A stretch of DNA of 64,000 bases from Vibrio sinus (GTDB lineage Bacteria > Pseudomonadota > Gammaproteobacteria > Enterobacterales > Vibrionaceae). Positions 20,182 through 29,727 of the stretch are shown one piece after another. A program made the position numbers and the translations under genes. Each line of letters begins with the position of its first letter. Positions within the stretch are counted from its first letter, which is position 1. Below the pieces are notes generated by a model, which was not told where the DNA came from, made no database searches, and saw only the letters and a list, made by a program, of their open reading frames with translations. Location of the stretch: assembly GCF_023634645.1 (NCBI RefSeq), contig NZ_JAMKMR010000014.1, positions 1 through 64,000 of the forward strand. The letters run 5' to 3'.

Positions 20182-20601
20182 GTGCAAAACGATAATACCG
20201 TGTTTAGCTGGCCAATAACCGTCTATTACGAAGATACCGATGCGGGTGGTGTTGTATATCACGCGAATTACTTAAAGTACTTCGAACGGGCTCGCACTGA
20301 ATATTTGCGCTCTATTGGTTTTAAGCAAAATGACTTGTTACAGCAAAACATAAGTTTTGTGGTGAGAAACATCGACGTTGATTTTATCGAACGAGCGAGG
20401 TTAGATGAGCAGCTAATCGTTAGGTCCTACGTATCCAAACTAAAGAAAGCTACCGTGATGTTCTGTCAAGAGATCGTAAATCATCAAGAGGTGACATTGT
20501 GTAAGGCAATGGTTAAGGTAGCATGTATCGATATTGAAAAATTGAAGCCTATCGCTATACCGCATTACATCTATCAGGAGATTTCAAACGGTGACATCTG
20601 A
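20182..20601 (+). CDS. ybgC: acyl-CoA thioesterase YbgC (tol-pal associated)
   Basis: 139-residue hotdog-fold thioesterase, first gene of the Tol-Pal operon. The catalytic Asp is in [29 protein letters not shown] (about residues 11-39). It probably acts on acyl-CoA or acyl-ACP linked to phospholipid turnover. The start is GTG at 20182 with AGGA upstream. Its end overlaps tolQ by 11 nt. Confidence 0.94.
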   Translation: MQNDNTVFSWPITVYYEDTDAGGVVYHANYLKYFERARTEYLRSIGFKQNDLLQQNISFVVRNIDVDFIERARLDEQLIVRSYVSKLKKATVMFCQEIVNHQEVTLCKAMVKVACIDIEKLKPIAIPHYIYQEISNGDI

Positions 20602-21274
20602 TCTTTCTATACTCGATCTTTTTTTACAAGCCAGCTTTCTAGTTAAAATTGTCATGCTCATTTTGCTTGGAATGTCGGTGGCCTCCTGGGCGATGATTTT
20701 TAAGCGTAGCCAAGCGCTGACCAAAGCGACTAAAGATACCGATTCATTTGAAGACAAATTTTGGTCTGGCTCTGACTTATCTCAGCTCTACCAGGAAGTG
20801 AAGAAAAGAAAAGACTCACTCAGTGGTACAGAAGAAATTTTCTACTCAGGTTTTACTGAGTTCGCTCGTTTGCGTAAAACCAACGCTACCTCTCCGGATT
20901 TTATTATGGAAGGAACGGGCAGGGCGATGCGTGTTGCTGTTGCGCGAGAAGTTGAAGAGCTGGAAACCAATCTACCATTCTTAGCGACAGTTGGCTCAAT
21001 TAGCCCTTACATCGGCTTGTTTGGTACGGTTTGGGGCATTATGCATGCGTTTGTTGCTCTGGGTGCCGTTAAGCAAGCGACGTTAGCCATGGTCGCACCT
21101 GGTATCGCAGAAGCACTGGTTGCAACAGCGATGGGTCTGTTTGCTGCGATTCCCGCGGTTATGTTTTACAACCGTCTGAGCAATCGCGTTGGGAAACTAG
21201 AGCATAACTTCGCCACCTTCTCTGAAGAGTTCCATAGTATTTTGCACCGTCAAGCAATGGCAGGCAGGGCTTAA
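20591..21274 (+). CDS. tolQ: Tol-Pal system protein TolQ
   Basis: 227-residue inner-membrane protein with three helices, homologous to ExbB and MotA. With TolR it uses the proton motive force to energise TolA during cell division. The large cytoplasmic loop and the last two helices, including [21 protein letters not shown], are conserved. The start is GTG at 20591, within the end of ybgC, which suggests coupled translation. Confidence 0.97.
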   Translation: MTSDLSILDLFLQASFLVKIVMLILLGMSVASWAMIFKRSQALTKATKDTDSFEDKFWSGSDLSQLYQEVKKRKDSLSGTEEIFYSGFTEFARLRKTNATSPDFIMEGTGRAMRVAVAREVEELETNLPFLATVGSISPYIGLFGTVWGIMHAFVALGAVKQATLAMVAPGIAEALVATAMGLFAAIPAVMFYNRLSNRVGKLEHNFATFSEEFHSILHRQAMAGRA

Positions 21275-21277
21275 TCT

Positions 21278-21730
21278 ATGGCTGGTTACCAACCAAAAAA
21301 GCGTAAACTTACGGCAGAGATTAACGTCGTCCCTTATATCGACGTGATGCTCGTGCTTCTCATCATCTTTATGGTTACATCGCCCTTTGTCACTCAAGGG
21401 GTGGATGTGAATCTACCCAAAACGTCAACGGCGAAACCTGCTTCCGATCTGGCTGGTGATAGTAACAGCGATTTCATTATCGTTCAGATTGATAAAAATG
21501 GTGAGCTAGGGCTCAGTTTGAATAATGAACCCGTTCAGCAAGGTATGACGTTGCGAAATCTGATTATTCGCATCAAAGCTGAGCTATCATTAAAGCCAAA
21601 TTCTCCTGTAGCAGTTGGCGGGGATGCCGCTACACCTTATGCCAACGTTGTCTCCGTGCTTGATCAACTTCGCCAAGCTGGAATTCCTAAAGTTGGGTTG
21701 TTAACGGATATTAAGGACAATATTAAATAA
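21278..21730 (+). CDS. tolR: Tol-Pal system protein TolR
   Basis: 150-residue ExbD/MotB-like protein. One transmembrane helix (about 16-38) carries the proton-path Asp in INVVPYIDVMLVLLIIFMVT, and a periplasmic domain follows. It is 3 nt after tolQ and so tightly coupled. Confidence 0.97.
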   Translation: MAGYQPKKRKLTAEINVVPYIDVMLVLLIIFMVTSPFVTQGVDVNLPKTSTAKPASDLAGDSNSDFIIVQIDKNGELGLSLNNEPVQQGMTLRNLIIRIKAELSLKPNSPVAVGGDAATPYANVVSVLDQLRQAGIPKVGLLTDIKDNIK

Positions 21731-21743
21731 GTTCCGATTATTC

Positions 21744-22754
21744 ATGAAAACGACAAAAAATAATAAAAAAGACTATCTGAAACCCACCATTATCTCTGTG
21801 GCACTGCACTTGCTGCTTATCGCCATTTTGTTATGGGGAACTGACTTTCATATGTCTGAGCCCAAACCTACGGGGCAAATGGTGCAGGCGGTTGTTATTG
21901 ACCCTGCGTTAGTTCAAAAACAAGCTCAACAAATTAAACGACAAAGAGATGCGGCGGCGAGAAAAGAACAAGATCGCCTCGATAAACTTCGTCGTGAAAG
22001 TGAGCAGTTAGAGAAAAACCGCAAAGCAGAAGAAGAGCGAATCCGTAAACTCAAAGAGCAACAAGCCAAAGCAGCTCAAGCCGCACGCGATGCAGAAAAG
22101 CAGCGCATTGCGCAAGAGAAACAGCAAGCAGAGGCGGCGAAAAAGGCCGCGCTTGAAAAGAAACGACTCGCGAAGTTAGAAGCGGAGCGTAAAGCTCAAG
22201 CAGCGGCAGCTGCAAAAGCCAAACAAGAGCGCGCTGCACGTGAAAAGGCAGCCAGAGAGCGTGCTGCGAAGGCCGCAGCAGAGAAAGCTCGTCAGGAAAA
22301 AATTGCCAAAGAGAAGGCCGCTAAGGCCGCCGCTGAAAAAGCGCGCTTAGAAAAAGAGCGTCAAGCTAAGCTGGCGGCGGAGAAGAAAGCGAAAGAAGCG
22401 GCATTGAATGATATCGCAGCTCAATTGAAGACAGAGGCGGCTCAAAGTAATTCAGCGCGAGCTCGGTTTGTCGCCAGTGAGGTCGATCGCTACGGTAGCA
22501 TCTATACCAATTTAATTGAGAGTAACTTGTACGTTGATGATAGTTATAAAGGCCTAGTGTGCAAAGTGCACCTTAAGCTGGTTCCAGCTGGCACTAGTGC
22601 TTTTGCAACCATTTTGGACGTTAGTGGTGATAGAACGGTTTGTGGTGCTGCAAGGCGAGCCGTGGCTCAAGTGGGTAGTTTTCCATTGCCGAATAATGAA
22701 CCTAAGGTTGTGGAACAGCTTCGTGATATAACCCTAAATGTCAAACTTCAGTAA
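21744..22754 (+). CDS. tolA: Tol-Pal system protein TolA
   Basis: 336 residues with an N-terminal membrane helix (about 13-32). A long Ala/Lys/Glu-rich helical domain II (about 65-215) spans the periplasm. A C-terminal domain III contacts TolB and Pal and serves as colicin and phage receptor in other species; it has the paired cysteines in GLVCKVHLKL and DRTVCGAA. The repeat-rich middle explains several spurious overlapping frames. Confidence 0.95.
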   Translation: MKTTKNNKKDYLKPTIISVALHLLLIAILLWGTDFHMSEPKPTGQMVQAVVIDPALVQKQAQQIKRQRDAAARKEQDRLDKLRRESEQLEKNRKAEEERIRKLKEQQAKAAQAARDAEKQRIAQEKQQAEAAKKAALEKKRLAKLEAERKAQAAAAAKAKQERAAREKAARERAAKAAAEKARQEKIAKEKAAKAAAEKARLEKERQAKLAAEKKAKEAALNDIAAQLKTEAAQSNSARARFVASEVDRYGSIYTNLIESNLYVDDSYKGLVCKVHLKLVPAGTSAFATILDVSGDRTVCGAARRAVAQVGSFPLPNNEPKVVEQLRDITLNVKLQ

Positions 22755-22760
22755 AAGGAA

Positions 22761-24119
22761 ATGAAAGTGTTAAAGCGATTATTATTCGTCTGTTTTCTAT
22801 TTACATTTAGCAGCTTTCAATACGCGAATGCGTCTTTGGAGCTATACATCACTGGCGGCATTAACTCCGCCAGGCCAATAGCGATTATTCCTTTTAAATA
22901 CGAAGGCTATGGGCAGCCGCCACAAGATGTGTCCGCCGTAATTGCATCGGATTTACAACGCAGTGGCAAATTTAACCCTATCGAAGTGAGTAAAATGCCG
23001 CAAACGCCTTATAGCGTGGCCGATGTTGATTTTAAAGCGTGGGGCAAACTAGGTGTTGATTCATTACTCACGGGGACGATTACTAAAGCGGCCGATGGCA
23101 ATTACGTAATTACCTATCAGCTTATTGATATTGCTCGTGGTCAGCTGAGCAAAGGGAAAAACCTCGTTCTTAGTAAAAACGGTCAGTTGATTTCTACACA
23201 AGATCACGTGTTGTTTACTAAACGCGCGACTGTGCCACCGAATCGTCTACGTGAATACGCGCATCGTATTTCTGACTTGGTTTATAAGCAGTTAACAGGC
23301 GAGCGTGGTGCATTCTTGACTCGCATCGCTTATGTCGTGGTTAATTACAAAGATGCTTATCCATATCAACTCAGAGTGGCGGATTACGATGGCTACAATG
23401 AAAGGTTAGTGCTTCGCTCTAAACAGCCAATTATGTCTCCAGCGTGGTCACCGGATGGAAAAGAGCTGGCGTACGTGAGTTTCCAAAATGGTCATGGTGA
23501 AGTGTATATCATGAACATTTATACCGGTAAGACTGAACTAGAGTCATCGTTCCCTCGTCACAATGGCGCACCAGCGTTTTCGCCAGATGGTTCTAAATTA
23601 GCGGTTGCCTTATCTAAGTCAGGCACGTTGCAAATTTATATTCTGGACCTAAAAACTCATAAGTTCACCCAGCTTACTCATGGTAACTCAAACAACACGG
23701 AGCCAGCTTGGTATCCAGATGGTAAGTCTTTGATATTTACCTCTGACCGTGGGGGATTACCACAAATTTATAAAGTGAATTTAGCGACTGATGCGATTTC
23801 TCGTGTCACTTGGCAAGGCCGCCAAAATCAAGATGGGCAAATTACCCCTGATGGCCGCTATTTAATTATGGTGAACCGCAGTCCAAGTGGTTTCCACATA
23901 GCAAAACAAGATTTAGAAACAGGAACTGTCCAAATCTTGACAAAAACTTTCTTAGATCAATCACCGAGTGTGGCACCTAATGGCAGTATGATTATCTACA
24001 GTTCCAGTTACAACAACAGAGACGTTCTTAATTTAGTTTCTACTGATGGGCGTTTTCATGCTAGATTACCGGCCACAAATGGGCGAGTTAAATCGCCTGC
24101 ATGGTCGCCGTTTTTATAG
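22761..24119 (+). CDS. tolB: Tol-Pal system beta-propeller protein TolB
   Basis: 452-residue periplasmic protein with a signal peptide ending near YANA|S. An N-terminal alpha/beta domain precedes a six-bladed beta-propeller with repeated [14 protein letters not shown] / [15 protein letters not shown] / [15 protein letters not shown] motifs. It shuttles between Pal and TolA. Starts 6 nt after tolA. Confidence 0.97.
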   Translation: MKVLKRLLFVCFLFTFSSFQYANASLELYITGGINSARPIAIIPFKYEGYGQPPQDVSAVIASDLQRSGKFNPIEVSKMPQTPYSVADVDFKAWGKLGVDSLLTGTITKAADGNYVITYQLIDIARGQLSKGKNLVLSKNGQLISTQDHVLFTKRATVPPNRLREYAHRISDLVYKQLTGERGAFLTRIAYVVVNYKDAYPYQLRVADYDGYNERLVLRSKQPIMSPAWSPDGKELAYVSFQNGHGEVYIMNIYTGKTELESSFPRHNGAPAFSPDGSKLAVALSKSGTLQIYILDLKTHKFTQLTHGNSNNTEPAWYPDGKSLIFTSDRGGLPQIYKVNLATDAISRVTWQGRQNQDGQITPDGRYLIMVNRSPSGFHIAKQDLETGTVQILTKTFLDQSPSVAPNGSMIIYSSSYNNRDVLNLVSTDGRFHARLPATNGRVKSPAWSPFL

Positions 24120-24149
24120 CAATTATTATAAATAGTAAGGAAAAATAAG

Positions 24150-24713
24150 ATGCAACTTAATAAAGTTCTTAAAGGGTTGATGATCGCGTTACCAGTATTG
24201 GCAATGTCTGCATGTAGTTCTACAGACGGCACTACAAGCGACTCTGGTAAAGCTACAAACAATGCGGCGACAACTTCAGCAAGTACTGCAGCAAATCAAA
24301 ATGGTACAACTGATACAACAGTCGTATCGCCTATCGGTGGTCAACAAGGTCAACTTTCTGAGCAAGAGCTAAAAGAGCAATCACTTCGTGAGAAGAAAAC
24401 CGTGTTCTTTGCTTTCGACAACGCAGTTGTTTCGAACGATTACAAAGATATGCTAGAAGCGCATGCAGCATACCTAGTTAAGCATCCAGACGTAAAAGTT
24501 ACTATTGAAGGTAACACCGATGACCGTGGTACTCCAGAGTACAACATTGCACTAGGCGCACGTCGTGCAGAAGCCGTATCTAAATATCTTCAAGCTCTAG
24601 GCGTTCCTTCTAGCCAAATCTCAATTGTGAGCTATGGTGAAGAGAAGCCAATCGCTCTTGGTCAAAACCCGAAAGCATGGGCTAAAAACCGTCGTGCAGT
24701 TATCGTATATTAA
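24150..24713 (+). CDS. pal: peptidoglycan-associated lipoprotein Pal
   Basis: 187-residue outer-membrane lipoprotein. The signal peptide ends in the lipobox LAMSAC, so Cys21 or so is lipidated. A Ser/Thr/Asn-rich linker leads to an OmpA-like peptidoglycan-binding domain with NTDDRGTPEYNIALGARRAE. It ties the outer membrane to the wall during constriction. Confidence 0.97.
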   Translation: MQLNKVLKGLMIALPVLAMSACSSTDGTTSDSGKATNNAATTSASTAANQNGTTDTTVVSPIGGQQGQLSEQELKEQSLREKKTVFFAFDNAVVSNDYKDMLEAHAAYLVKHPDVKVTIEGNTDDRGTPEYNIALGARRAEAVSKYLQALGVPSSQISIVSYGEEKPIALGQNPKAWAKNRRAVIVY

Positions 24714-24727
24714 TTGAGGAACACCTC

Positions 24728-25516
24728 ATGTTCAGTAACTTCAAGCGCGTAATGACGCTTACGTTACTGGCAAGTGCAGCGGGCTCAGTGTCCGCTGCAC
24801 CGGCTCCAGTATCCACTTTGAATTTAGGTAGTTCGTCTGCTGGCTCATCTGGTCAAGTTGCAGCGGCGGGCTCACCACAATCTGAAATACAAAGGTTGCA
24901 GCGCCTGATTGAAAGCCGCAACCAATTTAACCTGCAGCTGCAACAGCAGGTGTCAAACATGTCTCAAGAAATCAGCCAGCTACGTGGTCAAGTGGAAGTG
25001 AATAGCCACCAAATGCAGCAGATGCTAACGAGGCAACGTGAACTATTTATCGAGCTAGACAAGCTGCGTAGTCAAGTAAATGCGCCCAAGATAGATACCA
25101 CGACGACCGCACAGCAAGAGAGCCACGATACTGCTGCGTTTAGTAGCAATGCGACCGAGCAAGAAGCGTATCAAAAGGCCATCGACCTTATCTTGAATAA
25201 ACGAGATTACAAAGGGGCGATATTTGCACTGCAAAACTTCCAAAAAGACTATCCGGATTCCAAGCTCACGCCAAACGCAAATTATTGGTTAGGACAGCTG
25301 TATTTTGCTGATCAAGAATTTGATAAATCGGCACAAAACTTTGAGGCTGTACTTAAGTTCAAAGACTCGCCAAAACGTGCAGATTCATTGGTTAAGTTGG
25401 GCGATATTGCTAAGCAAAATAAAAATACAAAGAAAGCCAAAGCCTATTATGAGCAAGTGCTAAAAGAGTATCCTAACAGCGCTTCCGCCCAATTGGCGAA
25501 AGAGCGTTTAAAATAA
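24728..25516 (+). CDS. cpoB: cell division coordinator CpoB (YbgF)
   Basis: 262-residue periplasmic protein that links PBP1B activity to Tol-Pal at the septum. It has a signal peptide (cleavage near VSA|A), a trimerising coiled coil (about 55-115), and three TPR units at the C-terminus (AYQKAIDLILNKRDYKGAI... ANYWLGQLYFADQEFDKSA... AKAYYEQVLKEYPNS). Last gene of the tol-pal operon, followed by a hairpin. Confidence 0.95.
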   Translation: MFSNFKRVMTLTLLASAAGSVSAAPAPVSTLNLGSSSAGSSGQVAAAGSPQSEIQRLQRLIESRNQFNLQLQQQVSNMSQEISQLRGQVEVNSHQMQQMLTRQRELFIELDKLRSQVNAPKIDTTTTAQQESHDTAAFSSNATEQEAYQKAIDLILNKRDYKGAIFALQNFQKDYPDSKLTPNANYWLGQLYFADQEFDKSAQNFEAVLKFKDSPKRADSLVKLGDIAKQNKNTKKAKAYYEQVLKEYPNSASAQLAKERLK

Positions 25517-25529
25517 ACTAGGGTATATA

Positions 25530-25560
25530 CAAACGAGGTGCAACAACGCACCTCGTTTAG
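25530..25560. terminator. hairpin between convergent cpoB and asparaginase genes
   Basis: Perfect 11-bp stem AAACGAGGTGC / GCACCTCGTTT with a 6-nt loop. It sits exactly between two convergent stop codons and probably serves both, although the T run is short. Confidence 0.75.
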
Positions 25561-25562
25561 GT

Positions 25563-26600
25563 TTATACTTCCTGCGTTCCAAACAACCTTTCTATCTCGT
25601 CGATCTGCTTGGTTTTTGTAAGAGCTAGCATAAGCAAAATGCGTGCTTTTTGTGGATTGAGAAAGCCAGACGCTATCGCAAAATCTTTGTGTGTCACGTA
25701 GCCATTGCCAGTTCGGGTGGATAAAACAATGGGATAGCCTTGTGTTTTCAATTCCTGTAACTTGCTTTTGACGTGAGTGGGAACCGAACCATTGCCGCTG
25801 GTTGCTATCACAAGTCCATCAGATCCAGCTTCTATCATGGCGTTGAGGTGCTTCTCGGAAATATCTTGATAGCAATACAAAATATTCACCTCAGGTAGCT
25901 GGTCCATAGCGGTCACATCAAAATTGGCCAGCCCATTCACCCGGCTCGGCTCATAGTAAAATTTAGCCTTACCACCAACAAATTGTCCAAGGTAGCCTTG
26001 ATCTGGCGCTTTAAAAGTATCCAGCGATGTTGAGTGTGTCTTGCTTATATAGAAGGCTGAGCCGATATAATCATTTAGAGCAATCATGACGCCTCGACTG
26101 ACAGCATCTGGGCTAGCGGCCAAATTGATAGCATTGAGCAAATTCATTGGTCCGTCAGCACTTATGGCTGTGGCTGGTCGCATCGCTCCAACTAACACGA
26201 TTGGCTTTGCGGTTTGCGCCGTTAGCTCAAGAAAAAACGCCGTTTCTTCCATCGTGTTGGTTCCATGAGTAATGACGATACCAGACACATTGCCATGTAA
26301 AAGGGCATTGGCGCGTTTGCTCATGCTTAATAGAATATCTGAAGTGATATCAGAGCTAGAAGTATTGGTCACCTGAGTGGCAGAGATATTGGCAACTTGG
26401 GCAATTTCGGGAACATTCTCCAACAACGATTGAACGGAGAATTCACCGGATTGATAGTCAGTGACATCGGTGGCGCTATTCGAACCGCCAGAAATGGTTC
26501 CTCCCGTGCCAAACACTTCAACGTTAGGCAAAGCGCTGTCAGTCAGCGAAGTAAGATTTTCTTGGGTAGAGCTTGTTGGTGTAGCGAGGTTATCTTGCAT
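25563..26600 (-). CDS. type II-like L-asparaginase family protein, catalytic Asp replaced by Asn
   Basis: 345-residue asparaginase/glutaminase family protein. The first catalytic block is present: GTGGTISGG, with nucleophile Thr at about residue 35. The Lys equivalent to E. coli Lys162 is seen at residue 187 in YISKTHS. The second block reads THGTNTMEET, with Asn115 where E. coli AnsB has Asp90 (the THGTDT motif); the codon at 26256-26258 is AAC on the coding strand. No signal peptide is seen, unlike periplasmic AnsB. Activity may be lowered or shifted. ATG at 26600 with TAGGAG upstream. Confidence 0.85.
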   Translation of the reverse strand: MQDNLATPTSSTQENLTSLTDSALPNVEVFGTGGTISGGSNSATDVTDYQSGEFSVQSLLENVPEIAQVANISATQVTNTSSSDITSDILLSMSKRANALLHGNVSGIVITHGTNTMEETAFFLELTAQTAKPIVLVGAMRPATAISADGPMNLLNAINLAASPDAVSRGVMIALNDYIGSAFYISKTHSTSLDTFKAPDQGYLGQFVGGKAKFYYEPSRVNGLANFDVTAMDQLPEVNILYCYQDISEKHLNAMIEAGSDGLVIATSGNGSVPTHVKSKLQELKTQGYPIVLSTRTGNGYVTHKDFAIASGFLNPQKARILLMLALTKTKQIDEIERLFGTQEV

Positions 26601-26768
26601 TATCTAATACTCCTAGCAAGTTTGTGAAAGCGCAATCAGCAATAGGTGATGAAGAGTTGAACAGGCTTAAAACTAAGCATCATTGTTTATAATTATCGAA
26701 CTTTGATCCAAGGCATCTTTAGGGTGTACAATACTCGGATTATTTCATTGTTGCATAGAACCAACCCT

Positions 26769-27812
26769 GTGAGCCACATACAAGATAGAATTGAAACGGT
26801 TTATCCGTTTCCACCTAAACCTACGCCAATTAGCGACGAGCAAAAACAAATCCATATCTCTAACATTAAGAAGCTCTTAAAAGAACAAGACGCCGTTTTG
26901 ATCGCGCACTATTACACCGATCCAGAAATTCAGGCTTTAGCAGAAGAAACTGGGGGCTTTGTCGGTGACTCTTTAGAAATGGCGAAATTTGGTAACCGCC
27001 ATCCGGCTAGCACGTTATTAGTCGCTGGTGTTCGCTTTATGGGTGAATCTGCAAAAATATTAACACCAGAAAAGCGTATTCTGATGCCAACACTTGAAGC
27101 TGAGTGTTCGCTAGATTTAGGCTGTCCAGCGGATGAGTTCACCATGTTCTGTGACTCTCATCCAGATCACACCGTTGTGGTTTATGCCAATACTTCCGCG
27201 GCAGTAAAAGCACGCGCGGATTGGGTGGTCACTTCCAGTATCGCTCTAGATATTGTTGAGCACCTTGACTCGATGGACAAACCTATCATTTGGGGGCCAG
27301 ATAGACACTTGGGTTCCTATATCGCCAATAAAACCGGGGCGGACATGCTGCTTTGGCACGGTGAGTGTGTTGTGCACGACGAGTTTTCTGCTGATGCATT
27401 GCGCAAAATGAAATCAGTTTATCCGGAAGCGGCTATTTTGGTTCATCCAGAATCCCCTGCTAGCGTTGTTGAATTGGCTGATGCCGTTGGCTCGACTAGC
27501 CAGCTAATTAAAGCCGCAAATACCTTGCCAAATAAACAGCTTATCGTTGCGACGGATAAAGGCATTTTCTATAAAATGCAGAAATTGGTGCCAGAAAAAG
27601 AGCTAATTGAAGCGCCTACTGCTGGCGCAGGTGCGACTTGTCGTAGCTGCGCACATTGCCCTTGGATGGCGATGAATGGCCTAGCAGCCATTGAACAATC
27701 GTTGACTGAAGGTGGAAAAAATCACGAAATTTTTGTTGATGAGTCGGTGCGTGTTAAATCACTTATTCCTCTAAACCGCATGCTAGATTTCGCTGAGACT
27801 CTGAACCCATAA
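26769..27812 (+). CDS. nadA: quinolinate synthase A
   Basis: 4Fe-4S enzyme that condenses iminoaspartate with dihydroxyacetone phosphate to quinolinate in NAD synthesis. Motifs are [19 protein letters not shown] and the three cluster cysteines, in [18 protein letters not shown] and [14 protein letters not shown] start at GTG 26769, giving 347 residues beginning [22 protein letters not shown], the E. coli length. The frame is open 22 codons further upstream without a good start. A terminator follows. Confidence 0.97.
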   Translation: MSHIQDRIETVYPFPPKPTPISDEQKQIHISNIKKLLKEQDAVLIAHYYTDPEIQALAEETGGFVGDSLEMAKFGNRHPASTLLVAGVRFMGESAKILTPEKRILMPTLEAECSLDLGCPADEFTMFCDSHPDHTVVVYANTSAAVKARADWVVTSSIALDIVEHLDSMDKPIIWGPDRHLGSYIANKTGADMLLWHGECVVHDEFSADALRKMKSVYPEAAILVHPESPASVVELADAVGSTSQLIKAANTLPNKQLIVATDKGIFYKMQKLVPEKELIEAPTAGAGATCRSCAHCPWMAMNGLAAIEQSLTEGGKNHEIFVDESVRVKSLIPLNRMLDFAETLNP

Positions 27813-27835
27813 CAGCGATATTGTTTTTGCCATTT

Positions 27836-27868
27836 AAACCAGCCAGCGAAATGCGGCTGGTTTTTTCT
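27836..27868 (+). terminator. intrinsic terminator after nadA
   Basis: Stem AACCAGCC / GGCTGGTT, loop 10 nt, followed by TTTTTTCTTTT. Confidence 0.88.
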
Positions 27869-27948
27869 TTTATGCTCAATCACCTGAGCCTCGCATCTTA
27901 GGACGATTTAGGTATAGAATATCTCGAACAAGACTCAAGATTGGATGA

Positions 27949-28986
27949 ATGATGTCTATATGGCTTCTATTTAAAAAATGGTTTCATAGCCGGCTATTCA
28001 AGCTCAGTGGTCGCAATATCGCGTTGTTGTTTGTTCTCTATGCCCTAATTAGCTGGGTATTGCTTCATTTCGCGGGAGAAAAACAACTCACTCATGATCT
28101 TTCCGCCTTCATTTACTTCCTAGTGGTGACCGCATCGACGGTAGGTTATGGCGATTATTCTCCACAGTCGGCTTTGGGGCGATGGATCGTAATTTTGTTT
28201 GTTATACCTGGTGGGTTAAGCTTGTTTGCCGCCTTACTTGGTAACATTGCTAGCGTGGCCGTGGAATATTGGCGAGCGGGGATATTAGGTAAAAGGAGAG
28301 TGAAATTGGAGAACCATATTCTGTTGTTGGGCTGGAATGGTCAGCGTACCATGAACCTGATTCGTATGCTGCAGCATGAAGAAACTGGCAAGCGACCCAT
28401 TATTTTGTGTAGCCGCTCGGATATTGAAAACCCGCTACCTGGTGAGATTGAATTTGTGCGAGTGAACAGTTACACCGATGATCGAGAGATGCAAAAAACC
28501 AGCTATACGGAAGCCAGTTGTATCGTTGTAGATAACCTAGAAGACGACATCACCTTATCGGCCGCCCTTTATTGTGCTAATAAAAATCCGGCTGCGCATC
28601 TATTGGCCTACTTTAATGATGAATCACTCAGTCAGTTATTGAGTCGCCATTGTCCGAATGTTGAATGTATCCCGGCAGTCGGCGCTGAAATGCTAGCCAA
28701 AGCGGCGGTTGATCCTGGCTCTAGTGCGCTTCATCAAGAGCTTCTCGCATCAACGCAGGGGATGACACAATACTCCACCATTTATCCCAACTATCTTGCA
28801 ACGACTTCAGTACAACCAATTTTTAACTATATGAAAGCCCAGCATCAGGCAACACTGATTGCTATCGATTGTGGTGAAGGAATTAAACTAAACCCTGATC
28901 TGCAAAGTACGGTGAGCTCTGGAGCGAAGCTATTTTATATTGCGGATGAGCGAATTGACGACTTTAAGTGGCAAGAACTGGCTTAA
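27949..28986 (+). CDS. potassium channel protein with RCK/TrkA-N domain
   Basis: 345-residue two-helix K+ channel subunit. Helix 1 is near residues 23-43. The pore loop carries the selectivity filter TVGYGDYSP (about residues 64-72). A second helix follows (about 82-104), then a cytosolic Rossmann-like RCK domain beginning NHILLLGWNGQRTMNLIRML. It should tetramerise and gate K+ flux by ligand binding to RCK. Two ATGs are adjacent (27949 and 27952), with GGATGA just upstream. Monocistronic. Confidence 0.9.
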   Translation: MMSIWLLFKKWFHSRLFKLSGRNIALLFVLYALISWVLLHFAGEKQLTHDLSAFIYFLVVTASTVGYGDYSPQSALGRWIVILFVIPGGLSLFAALLGNIASVAVEYWRAGILGKRRVKLENHILLLGWNGQRTMNLIRMLQHEETGKRPIILCSRSDIENPLPGEIEFVRVNSYTDDREMQKTSYTEASCIVVDNLEDDITLSAALYCANKNPAAHLLAYFNDESLSQLLSRHCPNVECIPAVGAEMLAKAAVDPGSSALHQELLASTQGMTQYSTIYPNYLATTSVQPIFNYMKAQHQATLIAIDCGEGIKLNPDLQSTVSSGAKLFYIADERIDDFKWQELA

Positions 28987-29036
28987 CGGGTTGATGAGAA
29001 GTAGGCGAAGCGTTAAGCGACGCCTAACCTATGCAA

Positions 29037-29678
29037 TCACTGTTCTACAAGCAATGCTGCGCGAATGGCTAGGCCGCAAAGCATCGTTGGCACACCATTA
29101 AAGATTTCCGTGAACTGATCTAAGCCTTCGACACCATTTTCTTTTAGTGTCTCAAGTGAGGTTTCTGGATCATACAGCATACTTAGTGACAAAATCACAC
29201 CGCCTAGCAACGCATTATCTTCGCTATCTTCAGGCATGATGTTCTTCCAATCGTCTTGGGTGAATTGCCAACCCTGTAACACACCTTCACAAAAGTCTCT
29301 CGCATATTCGTTAACAATGTCTTCTTCATCCAGCTGGCATCCCGTTGGCCAATCCCAGCTATTTCCCAATAATGCTGGACGGTAATCATTCCAGATAGCA
29401 ATCATGTGCTCAATGTAGGTTTCTAACTGCTCGCCATCGGAAAAGGGTGCGACTTCGTCGCCGCCCCATAAAAGGGGTAGCCATTCTTCAGGTGGAAGCA
29501 CATGCGGTGCGGCAGCAATAGAAGTAATAAAACCGAAGGTTTTCGCTTCATTGAGTAACTTACCTTCCAACTCAGGTAAGGCGAGAAGTTGTTGTAGTGT
29601 CAAAATTTCGACCAGTTCGAATGAGTTTAATATGGGTATAGTAACAGTCATATTCTGAGATAAAAAGACTTGCGACAT
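29037..29678 (-). CDS. YecA/UPF0149 family protein
   Basis: 213-residue acidic, mainly helical protein of the YecA/YgfB (UPF0149) family. It is recognised by the block LLNEAKTFGFITSIAAAPHVLPPEEWLPLLWGG and the Cys in DFCEGVLQGW. It lacks the C-terminal SEC-C zinc motif found in E. coli YecA. Function unknown. An alternative start, the ATG at 29651, would shorten it by nine residues; neither start has a clear ribosome binding site. Divergent from the histidine kinase. Confidence 0.75.
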   Translation of the reverse strand: MSQVFLSQNMTVTIPILNSFELVEILTLQQLLALPELEGKLLNEAKTFGFITSIAAAPHVLPPEEWLPLLWGGDEVAPFSDGEQLETYIEHMIAIWNDYRPALLGNSWDWPTGCQLDEEDIVNEYARDFCEGVLQGWQFTQDDWKNIMPEDSEDNALLGGVILSLSMLYDPETSLETLKENGVEGLDQFTEIFNGVPTMLCGLAIRAALLVEQ

Positions 29679-29727
29679 TCTATTGATAGCTATACGTTTT
29701 ATTAAAAGGACAAAGATTCAGGGATAT

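Noticed and set aside
22000-22420. Low-complexity repeat in tolA as a mobile or satellite element
   Set aside because: It is the normal Ala/Lys-rich helical domain II of TolA.
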